Shown here: one piece after another, positions 51,940-59,514 of the stretch | Numbering within the stretch: the stretch's first letter is position 1 | Layout of the letters: every line of letters begins with the position of its first letter | The notes under the pieces: generated by a model | What the model was told of the DNA's origin: nothing | Database searches by the model: none | What the model saw: the letters and a program-made list of their open reading frames with translations, nothing else | Assembly (NCBI GenBank): GCA_035701845.1 | Contig: DASSRJ010000064.1 | Coordinates: 37,885-101,884, forward strand | Source of the DNA: Pseudolabrys sp035701845 | GTDB taxonomy: Bacteria > Pseudomonadota > Alphaproteobacteria > Rhizobiales > Xanthobacteraceae | Length of the DNA: 64,000 nucleotides | Direction: 5' to 3' | Translations under genes and position numbers: made by a program

Positions 51940-52695
51940 GTGAGACCGCTGGTCATTTCGGCGATTGCCTTTGCATTGGTCCTTGCCGGGGCGCTGCTGG
52001 GAACGTATTTCCGCAAGGTGCTTTCGGCCGATCACTTACGTGATGACGTTAAGGATGTGGTAAGGCTCAGCAGCGGCCTCATCGGCACCATTGCCGCGCT
52101 TGTGCTCGGTCTTCTGATCGCTTCTGCCAAAACTTCTTATGACTCGCGCGTGACGCAGTTCAAGCAGATCACAGCCAATGTGATCCTCCTGGATTTGCTG
52201 CTTGAGCAATACGGAGCGGATGCGCAGCCCCTGCGCTCCATCTTGCGCATCGGCGTCCCCCTCATGATCGAGCGCATCACGAACGAAGGCCGCACCGGAA
52301 AGGCGACGCCGTTTGAGACCACTTCTGAAGCGCACCGCTTCGTGAACCGGATTCAGGAGCTGAAGCCCAATTCCGACGCCCAGCATGCGCTGCAACTGCG
52401 CATCATCAACGCCGCGATTCAGCTCACGCAATCGCGGCTGGCGCTTTTCACGCACTCGCACGATTCTGTCCCGGCGCCGTTTCTTACAATCCTTATTTTC
52501 TGGCTTGCCATCATATTTACGAGCTTCGGCCTGTTCGTGCGGCCGGGGCCGATCGTGATCGTTACATTTGTGGTCGGCGCGTTGTCAGTCGCCGGGGCAC
52601 TTTTCCTGATCCTGGAAATGAACCAGCCCTTTGCAGGCATGTTCCAGATATCCACCCAAACGCTGAGCAGCGCGCTTGCGCCGCTTGGCAACTGA
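51940..52695 (+). CDS. DUF4239-like integral membrane protein
   Basis: The 251-aa protein has helices at about 4-24 and 46-66, a long soluble middle, and helices at about 178-196 and 200-222. The stretch DDVKDVVRLSSGLIGTIAAL with VLGLLIASAKTSYDS is typical of DUF4239 membrane proteins common in Hyphomicrobiales. The start is GTG at 51940, 12 bases after the HdeA-like gene. The function is unknown. Confidence 0.75.
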   Translation: MRPLVISAIAFALVLAGALLGTYFRKVLSADHLRDDVKDVVRLSSGLIGTIAALVLGLLIASAKTSYDSRVTQFKQITANVILLDLLLEQYGADAQPLRSILRIGVPLMIERITNEGRTGKATPFETTSEAHRFVNRIQELKPNSDAQHALQLRIINAAIQLTQSRLALFTHSHDSVPAPFLTILIFWLAIIFTSFGLFVRPGPIVIVTFVVGALSVAGALFLILEMNQPFAGMFQISTQTLSSALAPLGN

Positions 52696-52909
52696 ACCGA
52701 TCCCCACCGCGGCGGTCTATGCGCGAAAAACGAGCAATCCCTCGCCGGCCTGTCACCGGCCGGCGCTCGCGGTCGCGCCGGATCGGTTTCACGATCTCGG
52801 TTTTGCAATGGAAGCATCGGTAGATGATCGAGCTGCCGTCCGTCGGTACGCGCACGAGCGCGACACCGCAGACCGGACACGGTTTTGCGGGGGCGCGCAA
52901 TTCGTTCAT
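52562..52909 (-). CDS. Zinc-ribbon protein, antisense overlap with the DUF4239 gene
   Basis: The 115-aa product begins MNELRAPAKPCPVCGVALVR and continues SIIYRCFHCKTEIVKPIRRD. The CPVCG and CFHCK pairs form a typical zinc ribbon. The 3' part (after about residue 70) runs 134 bases antisense into the DUF4239 gene and has low complexity, so only the ribbon is firm. A frameshift or early true stop cannot be excluded. It follows the 47-aa gene at 52978 on the same strand. Confidence 0.5.
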   Translation of the reverse strand: MNELRAPAKPCPVCGVALVRVPTDGSSIIYRCFHCKTEIVKPIRRDRERRPVTGRRGIARFSRIDRRGGDRFSCQAAQARCSAFGWISGTCLQRAGSFPGSGKVPRRLTTRRPQM

Positions 52910-52977
52910 GCGGCCCGGGATGCTCCGGACCGTCGTTATCGATGGCTTTCGCCGGTGTTGCGGTGTTTCGTGCGGGG

Positions 52978-53121
52978 CTAGGCGTGAAGCATCAGGAAAA
53001 GGAGTGTCGCAATCCCGCAAAGTGCCACGCCGATCAAAAGGAGCGACCACTCCGCGGGCTTGAGCGCACACAGCCTTCCCTCGTTCACAACGTACGCCAT
53101 CATTGCCGTTACGCGTTGCAT
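52978..53121 (-). CDS. 47-aa single-helix membrane protein
   Basis: This very short gene starts at ATG 53121 after GGAGG and reads MQRVTAMMAYVVNEGRLCAL, then PAEWSLLLIGVALCGIATLL. One membrane helix follows the KPAEWS turn, a pattern I associate with short Hyphomicrobiales membrane proteins. A CRP/FNR-type box lies 72.5 bp upstream (53186-53201). The function is unknown. Confidence 0.65.
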   Translation of the reverse strand: MQRVTAMMAYVVNEGRLCALKPAEWSLLLIGVALCGIATLLFLMLHA

Positions 53122-53185
53122 TTTTGCCTCCACGGCAAAAGCGATCTTGTTGAAATTGTACCTACGCCGATGTCACGACCCGTGC

Positions 53186-53201
53186 TGTGACGCGGATCAC
53201 G
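53186..53201 (-). promoter_or_regulatory. CRP/FNR-type box before the 47-aa gene
   Basis: TGTGA-CGCGGA-TCACG has one mismatch to the TGTGA-N6-TCACA consensus. Its centre is 72.5 bp from the ATG at 53121. With activation at -41.5 this would leave a leader of about 31 bases. Similar boxes precede other small genes in this stretch. Confidence 0.55.
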
Positions 53202-53286
53202 AAAAGCCTGATTCCGGCTGGTTAAGCGCTGTCCGGACGCCGGCCGCTGTGGAGAACGGCCGGCATTCCGTTAGTTTCGTAGCGGG

Positions 53287-53478
53287 CTACGGCTGCGGTA
53301 TTTCGTCGACCGGCAGCAGGTGCATGCCGCGGTATCCGGTGTGCAGATCGTACGTCGATATCGTGGGTTGGTTCGCTGCATCCGTGCCGGTGGCGACCTT
53401 GTGTGGCGCTGCGACCAGCCTGGCGATGCCGGCAAAGACCAGGACGGCGACCGCTGCAATTGTGAGTGTCCGGCGCAT
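53287..53478 (-). CDS. 63-aa exported or anchored small protein
   Basis: ATG 53478 follows AAGGAGCCTCTC. The product starts MRRTLTIAAVAVLVFAGIAR, a signal or anchor helix, and ends PTISTYDLHTGYRGMHLLPV plus a few residues. The final Pro-rich motif (STYDLH to DEIPQP) resembles a recurrent Hyphomicrobiales small-protein tail. A perfect CRP-type box lies 66.5 bp upstream. The function is unknown. Confidence 0.7.
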   Translation of the reverse strand: MRRTLTIAAVAVLVFAGIARLVAAPHKVATGTDAANQPTISTYDLHTGYRGMHLLPVDEIPQP

Positions 53479-53536
53479 GAGAGGCTCCTTTCCAGGATGT
53501 CCCCGGATCATCTTGCACCAATGCGCGCATGGGATT

Positions 53537-53552
53537 TGTGAGCGGCCTCACA
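53537..53552 (-). promoter_or_regulatory. Perfect CRP/FNR-type box before the 63-aa gene
   Basis: TGTGAGCGGCCTCACA is an exact TGTGA-N6-TCACA palindrome. Its centre is 66.5 bp upstream of the ATG at 53478 and it lies between two small minus-strand genes. Confidence 0.65.
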
Positions 53553-53588
53553 CTTGTTGCCAACTTGCAGATGCGGCGCGGCCACCCG

Positions 53589-53753
53589 CTACGGCGATAC
53601 CGGCCACGACAGGTCGGGCTGTGCCGGCAACTTGTTCCGGGCCTGGATTTGCGCCGTCTCGATGCCTGCCGCAGTTGCACTTGGCATCATAACCTTGACG
53701 GCAACGGCGAGAGCCAAAGCGATCACAACCGAAACGCCGAATTCGCGATCCAT
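53589..53753 (-). CDS. 54-aa exported or anchored small protein
   Basis: ATG 53753 follows AGGAGG at 5 bases. The product MDREFGVSVVIALALAVAVK has one hydrophobic helix, and the rest (PSATAAGIETAQIQARNKLP and a short Pro/Trp end) is exposed. A perfect CRP-type box lies 67.5 bp upstream. A longer frame to 53852 has no ribosome site. The function is unknown. Confidence 0.7.
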   Translation of the reverse strand: MDREFGVSVVIALALAVAVKVMMPSATAAGIETAQIQARNKLPAQPDLSWPVSP

Positions 53754-53812
53754 AAGAACCTCCTGCTGGGCTTCGCCCATGCAGGACCATGGCTCGGTTG
53801 GCAAAAAACGTC

Positions 53813-53828
53813 TGTGAGCAGCCTCACA
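53813..53828 (-). promoter_or_regulatory. Perfect CRP/FNR-type box before the 54-aa gene
   Basis: TGTGAGCAGCCTCACA is an exact TGTGA-N6-TCACA palindrome differing by one base from the box at 53537. Its centre is 67.5 bp upstream of the ATG at 53753. Confidence 0.65.
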
Positions 53829-53870
53829 CGCCGAGAACAGGCAGGCAGACACGGATCGTGCCGGCGCAGG

Positions 53871-54401
53871 TCAGCTTCTGCTCAGGCTGATGGAGGCTTT
53901 CACAACCTGCCCGGCACCGTGCGAGTCGATGGTGACGCTTTGACGCTTGTTTTTTGTGATCATGACAAGCTCGGCTGCAAAGCCCGCGCTTTCGACGTGC
54001 AGCTGCAACCGGTCACCGCTCGTATTGCCGATGGCCGTGCCGCCCACGCTGCGCGTGCGCTCGGTCCAGCGGCCGGCGACCTGTCTTTGCCCGTCGACCG
54101 AGAACTCGCCGCTGAGGTCGAAATTGTAGCTGTCGCTGGCGCAGCGCAACTGAAGATTGATTTCGTTGGGAGCGCTTCCCTGGCGGTAGTTGGCATTGCA
54201 GCGGATGCGTTCGGCCGCGCCATTCTCGGGCTTCAGCGTTCCGGCACCGCTCCAGCTGCCCGGGAATTCGGCAAAGGGGCCGTCTGCGGCAGAAGCCGGC
54301 AGAGGCGACACGGCGATCGCCGCAACCAGTGCGCAAGCGGAAAAACCAGTACGCGCGACTGCGCGGAAAATTCGGGTTCGCAAGGGACGCTTCCCTTTCA
54401 A
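53871..54401 (-). CDS. Exported beta-rich protein, unknown function
   Basis: The 176-aa protein has a signal peptide (to about residue 39) and a mature part beginning DGPFAEFPGSWSGAGTLKPE, then RIRCNANYRQGSAPNEINLQ. The SWSGxGxL opening and two Cys resemble small periplasmic beta-barrel-like proteins common in Bradyrhizobium-type genomes. It is likely monocistronic. The function is unknown. Confidence 0.7.
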   Translation of the reverse strand: MKGKRPLRTRIFRAVARTGFSACALVAAIAVSPLPASAADGPFAEFPGSWSGAGTLKPENGAAERIRCNANYRQGSAPNEINLQLRCASDSYNFDLSGEFSVDGQRQVAGRWTERTRSVGGTAIGNTSGDRLQLHVESAGFAAELVMITKNKRQSVTIDSHGAGQVVKASISLSRS

Positions 54402-54653
54402 GGTTGGAGTTGACCAGCCCCAAAAATGAGGCCACCGGCCTTAAATCAATCGGGTGGTTCCGGTTCCAGGCAAGAATGCCTGCCTGCGCCATCGAAAGTC
54501 TAGCGGCAATTCTGCCGCGAATACGGCGCGTCGGTGACACGGCCGTGCCCGCTGCCCGACAGTCAGAATCGCCAAGGAATTGGCGGCATTAGCCTTCTCC
54601 TTGGCCTCCTTGGCCTCCCTGGCACCGCCCGGCGCGAGGGCGCCGGCGCCTTG

Positions 54654-55016
54654 CTACGGATCCTTTTGAAAGCTGCAGCGGGTCCGCCGCGGCTTGTCAT
54701 GAATTAATCTGGTCACGGGAATCAGGTGCCGCGAGTAAATCTCCGCCAGGCGATCGATTGCGTTGCGCTGCTCTGCCGAGGCGCATTCATACCGGAAAAG
54801 ACCGTTGCTGGCGGCCAGCAAACCGCCCTGGCACAGCTGTGCCAGCAATTCGGCGATCTCCCCGTCGCTCGCGTATAGCCGCCGGGCAACCCTGCCGACG
54901 TCCCAGGCCTCGGCGGGATTTGCGCGCAGAAGCAGCAATGCTTCCCACTGCGCGACAGAGTCGATGTGGCGAAGGATGAAATCCCGGACATCTGCCGGGA
55001 TAAGTTCGTCCACCAT
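54654..55016 (-). CDS. Small winged-helix-like protein
   Basis: The 120-aa protein (MVDELIPADVRDFILRHIDS) has a helix-turn-helix-like segment VGRVARRLYASDGEIAELLA with LLAASNGLFRYE as a wing. This is a pattern of short Hyphomicrobiales proteins that may bind DNA or another protein. The frame is open to 55055; ATG 55016 gives the cleaner start. A TGTCAC-T-GTGACA palindrome lies at 55130-55142, 114-126 bp upstream. The function is unknown. Confidence 0.6.
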   Translation of the reverse strand: MVDELIPADVRDFILRHIDSVAQWEALLLLRANPAEAWDVGRVARRLYASDGEIAELLAQLCQGGLLAASNGLFRYECASAEQRNAIDRLAEIYSRHLIPVTRLIHDKPRRTRCSFQKDP

Positions 55017-55207
55017 CCTATGGATCAGCCCGCTATCTCGGCGTCGCCCCACCAAGCACGCGTAGATCGCTGAATCCGATCCGTTCCAGCCCGGACTCCT
55101 TACGGTGAGACTACTTATGGAGGCAAGGCTGTCACTGTGACATTGTGCCGGCCGTCAGGCAGGGAACCTTTTCGGGAGTCGCGAACGAGGCGGGGCGGCG
55201 CCCGGTC

Positions 55208-55675
55208 CTACTTCTTCTCACCCGGCAGAAAGACCTTGAACGGCCGCTTGATCGTGCCGGTGCACGCGCGCGTGAAGCTCTTGCCGCCGTCCGTCCAGGT
55301 TTGCGTCCCCTTGAGGTCGGCGTGCCGTCGCACGAAAGCGCCGCTGTACTTCGCTTCGTACTGACGGTTGCCCGATTTCCACGAACCTTGCAGTTCGATG
55401 TCTTGTCCGTTGAGGCTGCCCTTCCCCTGCTCCGCGACCGGCTCGGCGGCGTCGCGCAGGCGCACGACGTGGCTATAGCGCACGGTGCCGCCCGCGATGG
55501 TTACCTCGATTGCCTCGCGGCCTTTGCCGGCGGAAAACGGCAGCTTGTCGCAGACAAGAGTGCCCCGATAAACCGCATCGCGCACTTGATCACGCACTTG
55601 CGCCGCCGCCGGCGTGATCACAGCCGCGATCACGGCCCCGGCCAGCACGCCGGCCGCTATTCCTGCCCGCTTCAT
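55208..55675 (-). CDS. Exported protein of unknown function
   Basis: The 155-aa protein starts at ATG 55675 after GGGGGGATACA, with a signal peptide (MKRAGIAAGVLAGAVIAAVI). The mature part (YRGTLVCDKLPFSAGKGREA, YSGAFVRRHADLKGTQTW, FTRACTGTIKRPF) is strand-rich with two Cys. Proteins of this pattern (secreted, about 150 aa, GTLVC near the start) recur in Hyphomicrobiales. No specific function. Confidence 0.68.
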   Translation of the reverse strand: MKRAGIAAGVLAGAVIAAVITPAAAQVRDQVRDAVYRGTLVCDKLPFSAGKGREAIEVTIAGGTVRYSHVVRLRDAAEPVAEQGKGSLNGQDIELQGSWKSGNRQYEAKYSGAFVRRHADLKGTQTWTDGGKSFTRACTGTIKRPFKVFLPGEKK

Positions 55676-55787
55676 TGTATCCCCCCTAAAACGCTTCCGC
55701 CGTTGCGACCGTTTTGGCAGCCGTCTCAGCCTTGTCCGATAATACTGCACATTTTCAGGCGCGAGGGCAGAGGAAATTCAACGATGC

Positions 55788-56618
55788 CTAGCGCGGCGCC
55801 GCAGCGGGAAAACTCCGCTGCCCTTCCAGCTGTTGCAGCTTGGCCTTGCTGTCTTCAAGCGCGCCTTCGAGGCGCGAAATATTCTGCAGAAGGCGCTCAC
55901 TGGTCAGGCTGAGCAGATAGTAGCCGAACTCCGGGTTCTGGAAATACAATTCGAGCAGCGTCTCGTATGTGATGCTCAGCACGTCGCCGCTTTCCAGGCA
56001 TTCGATGGTCTGCGTCCGGCGGTTCTTCGGGGCGGCGAAACCGAGCTCGCCCATCAGCCGGCCGGGTGGAAGCTCGACGCCGATTTCGCTAACCAGGAAT
56101 TTCCCGGTCACCGTCAGAAACATCTCGTTGGCCACGTCGCCTTTGCGGAAAAGGATATCGCCCTTTTTGTATTTGCGCGGCGTCATGTAAGGCCGCAGCC
56201 AGTCCATCGAGAGATCGCCCTGTGCCGAACTGCGAGCCTTTCGCACAAGGGTAAGCATTTGACGCAGGCGGATGATGTTGACGGGCAGCGACAGGAGATA
56301 AAGCAGCAGCGTCGAGACCGCGCCCGCAACGACCCCATAGGCGATGAAAAACGCGATGCTGATGATGCCGATGACGCGCAGCGGGACGATCGTGCGCATC
56401 ATCAGTGTCGCCACGTAAAATATCGCGCCGCCGAGCGCGAGCATGTTTGCGGTGTTGATATTGGCCACCGCGATTTCCATCAGGCGGTGAAATACGCCAT
56501 TGACCGTGAGGTGCGACGTGTCAAAAGCCAGATCGGCGATCAGTCTGTCGAACCATGAAGCTTGCGCCACGAAATCGTAGGCGCGATCGAGGGCTGATTC
56601 GAGAATTGCGGCGAACAT
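55788..56618 (-). CDS. Membrane protein with a cyclic-nucleotide-binding domain
   Basis: The 276-aa inner-membrane protein has two or three helices at about 58-113 and a cNMP-binding beta-roll (about 150-235). The beta-roll shows KKGDILFRKGDVANEMFLTV and LPPGRLMGELGFAAPKNRRT, with the phosphate-cassette-like GELG. A short coiled coil ends it (about 240-270). No HTH follows, so it is not a transcription factor; it may sense a nucleotide at the membrane. It has a CRP-type box upstream (56689). Confidence 0.78.
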   Translation of the reverse strand: MFAAILESALDRAYDFVAQASWFDRLIADLAFDTSHLTVNGVFHRLMEIAVANINTANMLALGGAIFYVATLMMRTIVPLRVIGIISIAFFIAYGVVAGAVSTLLLYLLSLPVNIIRLRQMLTLVRKARSSAQGDLSMDWLRPYMTPRKYKKGDILFRKGDVANEMFLTVTGKFLVSEIGVELPPGRLMGELGFAAPKNRRTQTIECLESGDVLSITYETLLELYFQNPEFGYYLLSLTSERLLQNISRLEGALEDSKAKLQQLEGQRSFPAAAPR

Positions 56619-56964
56619 GCGTCCCCCACTGGTGGCATAGGCTATCCGTTTTCCGGGCGGATAATACAGTGCGGTCGCACGGTAATCGAGTGAGGCGGGT
56701 CACATCTGTCAATGCCGGGTTCGGTGGCTGCGCTGCCGGAAATTGCCGGCATTAGCCTCGAAAAATGCACCCCATCGATGCCACATCCGAGCGGGATGCG
56801 GGACCGGCGCCGCCCCGCATCATCCAAATCGGCGGGACACCGCCTGCCTGGGCGCTTCCAATGGAACGAGTTTCATCCATTGGGAACGAGTTTTCACGTC
56901 CGGTTTCGCGACCCTCCGGTCGTTTCCGGCTGGCCTTCCGCGCGGGGGGCGGCTGCATCGCGCG
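56619..56964. other. Intergenic region upstream of the cNMP-binding gene
   Basis: About 345 bp. It holds the box at 56689-56704 and, further on, a near-direct repeat ggaacgagttt (56863-56873 and 56883-56893) of unknown meaning. No gene was recognised. Confidence 0.4.
56689..56704 (-). promoter_or_regulatory. CRP/FNR-type box before the cNMP-binding membrane protein
   Basis: AGTGA-GGCGGG-TCACA keeps GTGA-N6-TCAC exactly, with a T-to-A change at the first base. Its centre is 78.5 bp upstream of the ATG at 56618. Confidence 0.5.
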
Positions 56965-57048
56965 TCAGCCCTCGGGCGTCACGTGATAGATGATCAGGAC
57001 GCCGATCACGACGCTGACCAGCAGCGTCGTCAAAAAAAGATTTTCCAT
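56965..57048 (-). CDS. 27-aa single-helix membrane peptide
   Basis: ATG 57048 gives MENLFLTTLLVSVVIGVLII followed by YHVTPEG. It is a single hydrophobic helix with a short polar end, preceded by AAGGGG about 9 bases upstream. The form recalls KdpF-like or other tiny membrane subunits, but the KdpF consensus is not met. No CRP-type box was found upstream. It may be chance. Confidence 0.4.
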   Translation of the reverse strand: MENLFLTTLLVSVVIGVLIIYHVTPEG

Positions 57049-57210
57049 TTGTTCGACCCCTTCGCGCTGCAATCACGAACAGTCGACGCAACGGAAAAGT
57101 TCGTCGGGGTCGGCAGGCCGCCGTCCTTCGCCGAGAAGGCGGTTAACGTTTCATGGTCGCGACTCGATAAACCCCGGCCGCACCGGGACGACCGTTCCTC
57201 CATCAGGTAC

Positions 57211-57235
57211 GGAAAAGGCCGGGCAAATCCCGGCC
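57211..57235 (-). terminator. Rho-independent terminator after the 40-aa gene
   Basis: A perfect 7-bp stem (ggccggg 57217-57223, cccggcc 57229-57235) with a 5-base loop is followed on the minus strand by TTTTCC. It lies 43 bp past the stop at 57278 and supports that short gene being a real transcript. Confidence 0.7.
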
Positions 57236-57277
57236 TCTTGCCAATTCGGAGGTTGAACCGTCTTGGACGGCGTCAAA

Positions 57278-57400
57278 CTACTCTGTCGTGGTGACCGACG
57301 CGGCCGGCGCGCCGGCGGACTGGCCCGCGTCCGCGGGAAGATTCGCCCAGGCCGAGAAAACCAATGCGGCGGCACAGGCGACGATGAGGACGATTCGCAT
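57278..57400 (-). CDS. 40-aa exported small protein
   Basis: ATG 57400 follows AGGGAGACATCAC and reads MRIVLIVACAAALVFSAWAN, then PADAGQSAGAPAASVTTTE. It is a signal peptide with a short, low-complexity mature part. A CRP-type box lies 73.5 bp upstream and a rho-independent terminator lies downstream, so promoter, gene and terminator are all present in about 270 bp. The function is unknown. Confidence 0.7.
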   Translation of the reverse strand: MRIVLIVACAAALVFSAWANLPADAGQSAGAPAASVTTTE

Positions 57401-57465
57401 GTGATGTCTCCCTGAGTTCTTTTGATTTCGTGAGTCTGAAGCTAGGGATCTGTGACGGCGCCTTC

Positions 57466-57481
57466 TGTGTCCAGGATCACA
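57466..57481 (-). promoter_or_regulatory. CRP/FNR-type box before the 40-aa gene
   Basis: TGTGT-CCAGGA-TCACA has one mismatch to TGTGA-N6-TCACA. Its centre is 73.5 bp from the ATG at 57400. It lies 200 bp from the divergent gene at 57675 and is better placed for the small gene. Confidence 0.55.
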
Positions 57482-57674
57482 AAAAGACCGATTTCGGATT
57501 CGGTCGCTGGACGCCGTGGTCCCCGCGCCCGAAGCCGCGATTCTGCCCGCGAAACGGGCGGATTCCGATCGTTCTGGTTTTAATTAAACCAACTTTGAAT
57601 CCCTAACAGCTTCCACACCCGCCGACCGTAATGATGAGCACCGACCCGGATACCGTTCCTGTCGAGGGGCTCAC

Positions 57675-59411
57675 ATGGATCAGTCGAAACATCACTCGTC
57701 GCGCGCTGATATTCTGGCTTTTCCGCACATGTCGCGGAAAGAGGAACAGCTGCTGCAGACCGTCCTGAACAACATGTCCCAGGGCGTGCTGATGTTCGAT
57801 CAGGAAACGCGGCTAATTTTTTGCAACCAACGTTATATCGAATTGTACGGACTGTCCGCGGAAGTCGTTAAGCCGGGATGCCATCTCCGCAAGCTTCTCA
57901 GCCACCGGCTTGAGCTGGGAAATTTCTCGGGCGACATCGACGAATATATTGCGCGCCTCAAGGACGGAATCTCCGAAGGCAAGACCTTCAGTCAGGTCGT
58001 CAATCTGCCGGACGGACGCGCCTTCTCGGTCGTGAATAAGCCTCTCGCCGGCGGCGGATGGCTGGCAACCCATGAAGACGTCACCGAGCGCCAGCGCTCC
58101 GAAGACCGCATCGCGCACATGGCACGCCATGATGCGCTGACCGATTTGCCCAACCGGACCCTGCTGCTCGAGCAGCTCAACCACGAGATCAAGCGCGTCA
58201 AGCGCGGCGAGTGCCTGGCGGTGCTTTGCCTCGACCTCGATCACTTCAAGAGCGTGAACGACGCGCTCGGCCACCATATCGGCGACGAGTTGCTCAAGCT
58301 CGTCGGCGAGCGCCTGCGCGGCTGCACGCGCGAGCTCGATGTCGTCGCGCGCATGGGCGGCGACGAGTTCGCCATCATCATGACGCAGATGGAGCAGGCC
58401 ACCGACGCCGCGGCGCTCTCCAAGCGCGTCCGCGAATCGGTGATCAAGCCCTATCAGATCGAGGGCCATCAGATCGTTACCGACATCAGCATCGGCATCT
58501 CGGTCGCGCCAATGGACGCGGTCGAAACAAACGAATTGCTGCGCAACGCCGACATGGCGCTCTATGACGCCAAGGCCGACGGACGCGGAACCTTCCGCTT
58601 CTTCGAGCCCGAGATGAACACCCGCATGAAGGTCCGCCGCGAGCTGGAAATGGACCTGCGCAAGGCGCTCGCGACCGAGCAGTTCCAGCTCTACTACCAG
58701 CCGCTCGTCGTCCTGCAGACCAATGATGTCAACGCGTTCGAGGCCCTGCTGCGCTGGAATCACCCGACCCGCGGGCTGGTCTCGCCGGGCGACTTCATCC
58801 CGATCGCGGAGGAGACCGGGCTGATCATCCCGCTAGGCGAATGGGTGCTCAAGGCCGCCTGCGCCGAAGCCGTCGAGTGGCCCGATCACATTAAAGTCGC
58901 GGTCAACCTGTCGCCGGCCCAGCTGAACAACCGTAACCTGGTCAACATGGTCAAGACGGCGCTCGATGAATCGGGCATGTCGCCGCACAAGCTGCAGCTT
59001 GAAATCACCGAAAGCGTGCTGCTGCAGAACACATTCACGACCCTCGCGACCTTGCATGAGTTGCGCAAGATGGGTGTGCAGATCGCGCTTGACGATTTCG
59101 GCACGGGCTATTCCTCGCTCAGCTACCTGCGCAGCTTCCCGTTCGACAAGATCAAGATCGACCGTTCGTTCATCCAGGACCTCTCGAACGGCGCCGAGCC
59201 GCTGGCGATCGTGAACGCGGTGGCCGGCCTTGCGAAATGCCTGAACATGACGTCGACCGCCGAAGGCGTCGAGACGCGCGAGCAGATGGAGACGCTGCAG
59301 GCGATCGGCTGCACCGAGATGCAGGGCTATCTCTTCAGCAAAGCGCGCCCGGCCAGCGAGATCCGTCAGTTCTTCGCGCAAGGCGCGATGAGGAAGCTCG
59401 GCGCCGCCTGA
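57675..59411 (+). CDS. PAS-GGDEF-EAL protein (cyclic-di-GMP turnover)
   Basis: The 578-aa soluble protein has an N-terminal PAS domain (about 25-140), a diguanylate cyclase domain with intact MGGDEF (228-232 for GGDEF), a possible inhibitory I-site RELD (219-222), and an EAL phosphodiesterase domain opening with AFEALLRWNHPTRGLV and the DDFGTGYSS loop. Both active-site motifs are intact, so it may have either or both activities. No membrane helix, so the PAS domain would read a cytoplasmic signal. It neighbours the fix genes. Confidence 0.93.
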   Translation: MDQSKHHSSRADILAFPHMSRKEEQLLQTVLNNMSQGVLMFDQETRLIFCNQRYIELYGLSAEVVKPGCHLRKLLSHRLELGNFSGDIDEYIARLKDGISEGKTFSQVVNLPDGRAFSVVNKPLAGGGWLATHEDVTERQRSEDRIAHMARHDALTDLPNRTLLLEQLNHEIKRVKRGECLAVLCLDLDHFKSVNDALGHHIGDELLKLVGERLRGCTRELDVVARMGGDEFAIIMTQMEQATDAAALSKRVRESVIKPYQIEGHQIVTDISIGISVAPMDAVETNELLRNADMALYDAKADGRGTFRFFEPEMNTRMKVRRELEMDLRKALATEQFQLYYQPLVVLQTNDVNAFEALLRWNHPTRGLVSPGDFIPIAEETGLIIPLGEWVLKAACAEAVEWPDHIKVAVNLSPAQLNNRNLVNMVKTALDESGMSPHKLQLEITESVLLQNTFTTLATLHELRKMGVQIALDDFGTGYSSLSYLRSFPFDKIKIDRSFIQDLSNGAEPLAIVNAVAGLAKCLNMTSTAEGVETREQMETLQAIGCTEMQGYLFSKARPASEIRQFFAQGAMRKLGAA

Positions 59412-59450
59412 CGCTGCAAATTCAAAAGAAAAAAGACGCAGCAGCCAGGA

Positions 59451-59464
59451 TTGATCTCAATCAA
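59451..59464 (+). promoter_or_regulatory. Perfect FixK/FNR box
   Basis: TTGATCTCAATCAA is an exact TTGAT-N4-ATCAA palindrome. Activation from -41.5 would place the transcription start near 59498, so the ATG at 59515 (after GGAG) is the first that can be used. FixK is encoded 450 bp downstream. Confidence 0.85.
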
Positions 59465-59514
59465 TACAACCGCGCTTTGTTCGCGGCATGCTCAAACAGT
59501 TTATGGAGCATGAC

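Noticed and set aside
55130..55142. TGTCAC-T-GTGACA palindrome as a further CRP-type box
   Set aside because: The half-site order and spacing (1 base) differ from TGTGA-N6-TCACA, so it was not counted in the regulon.
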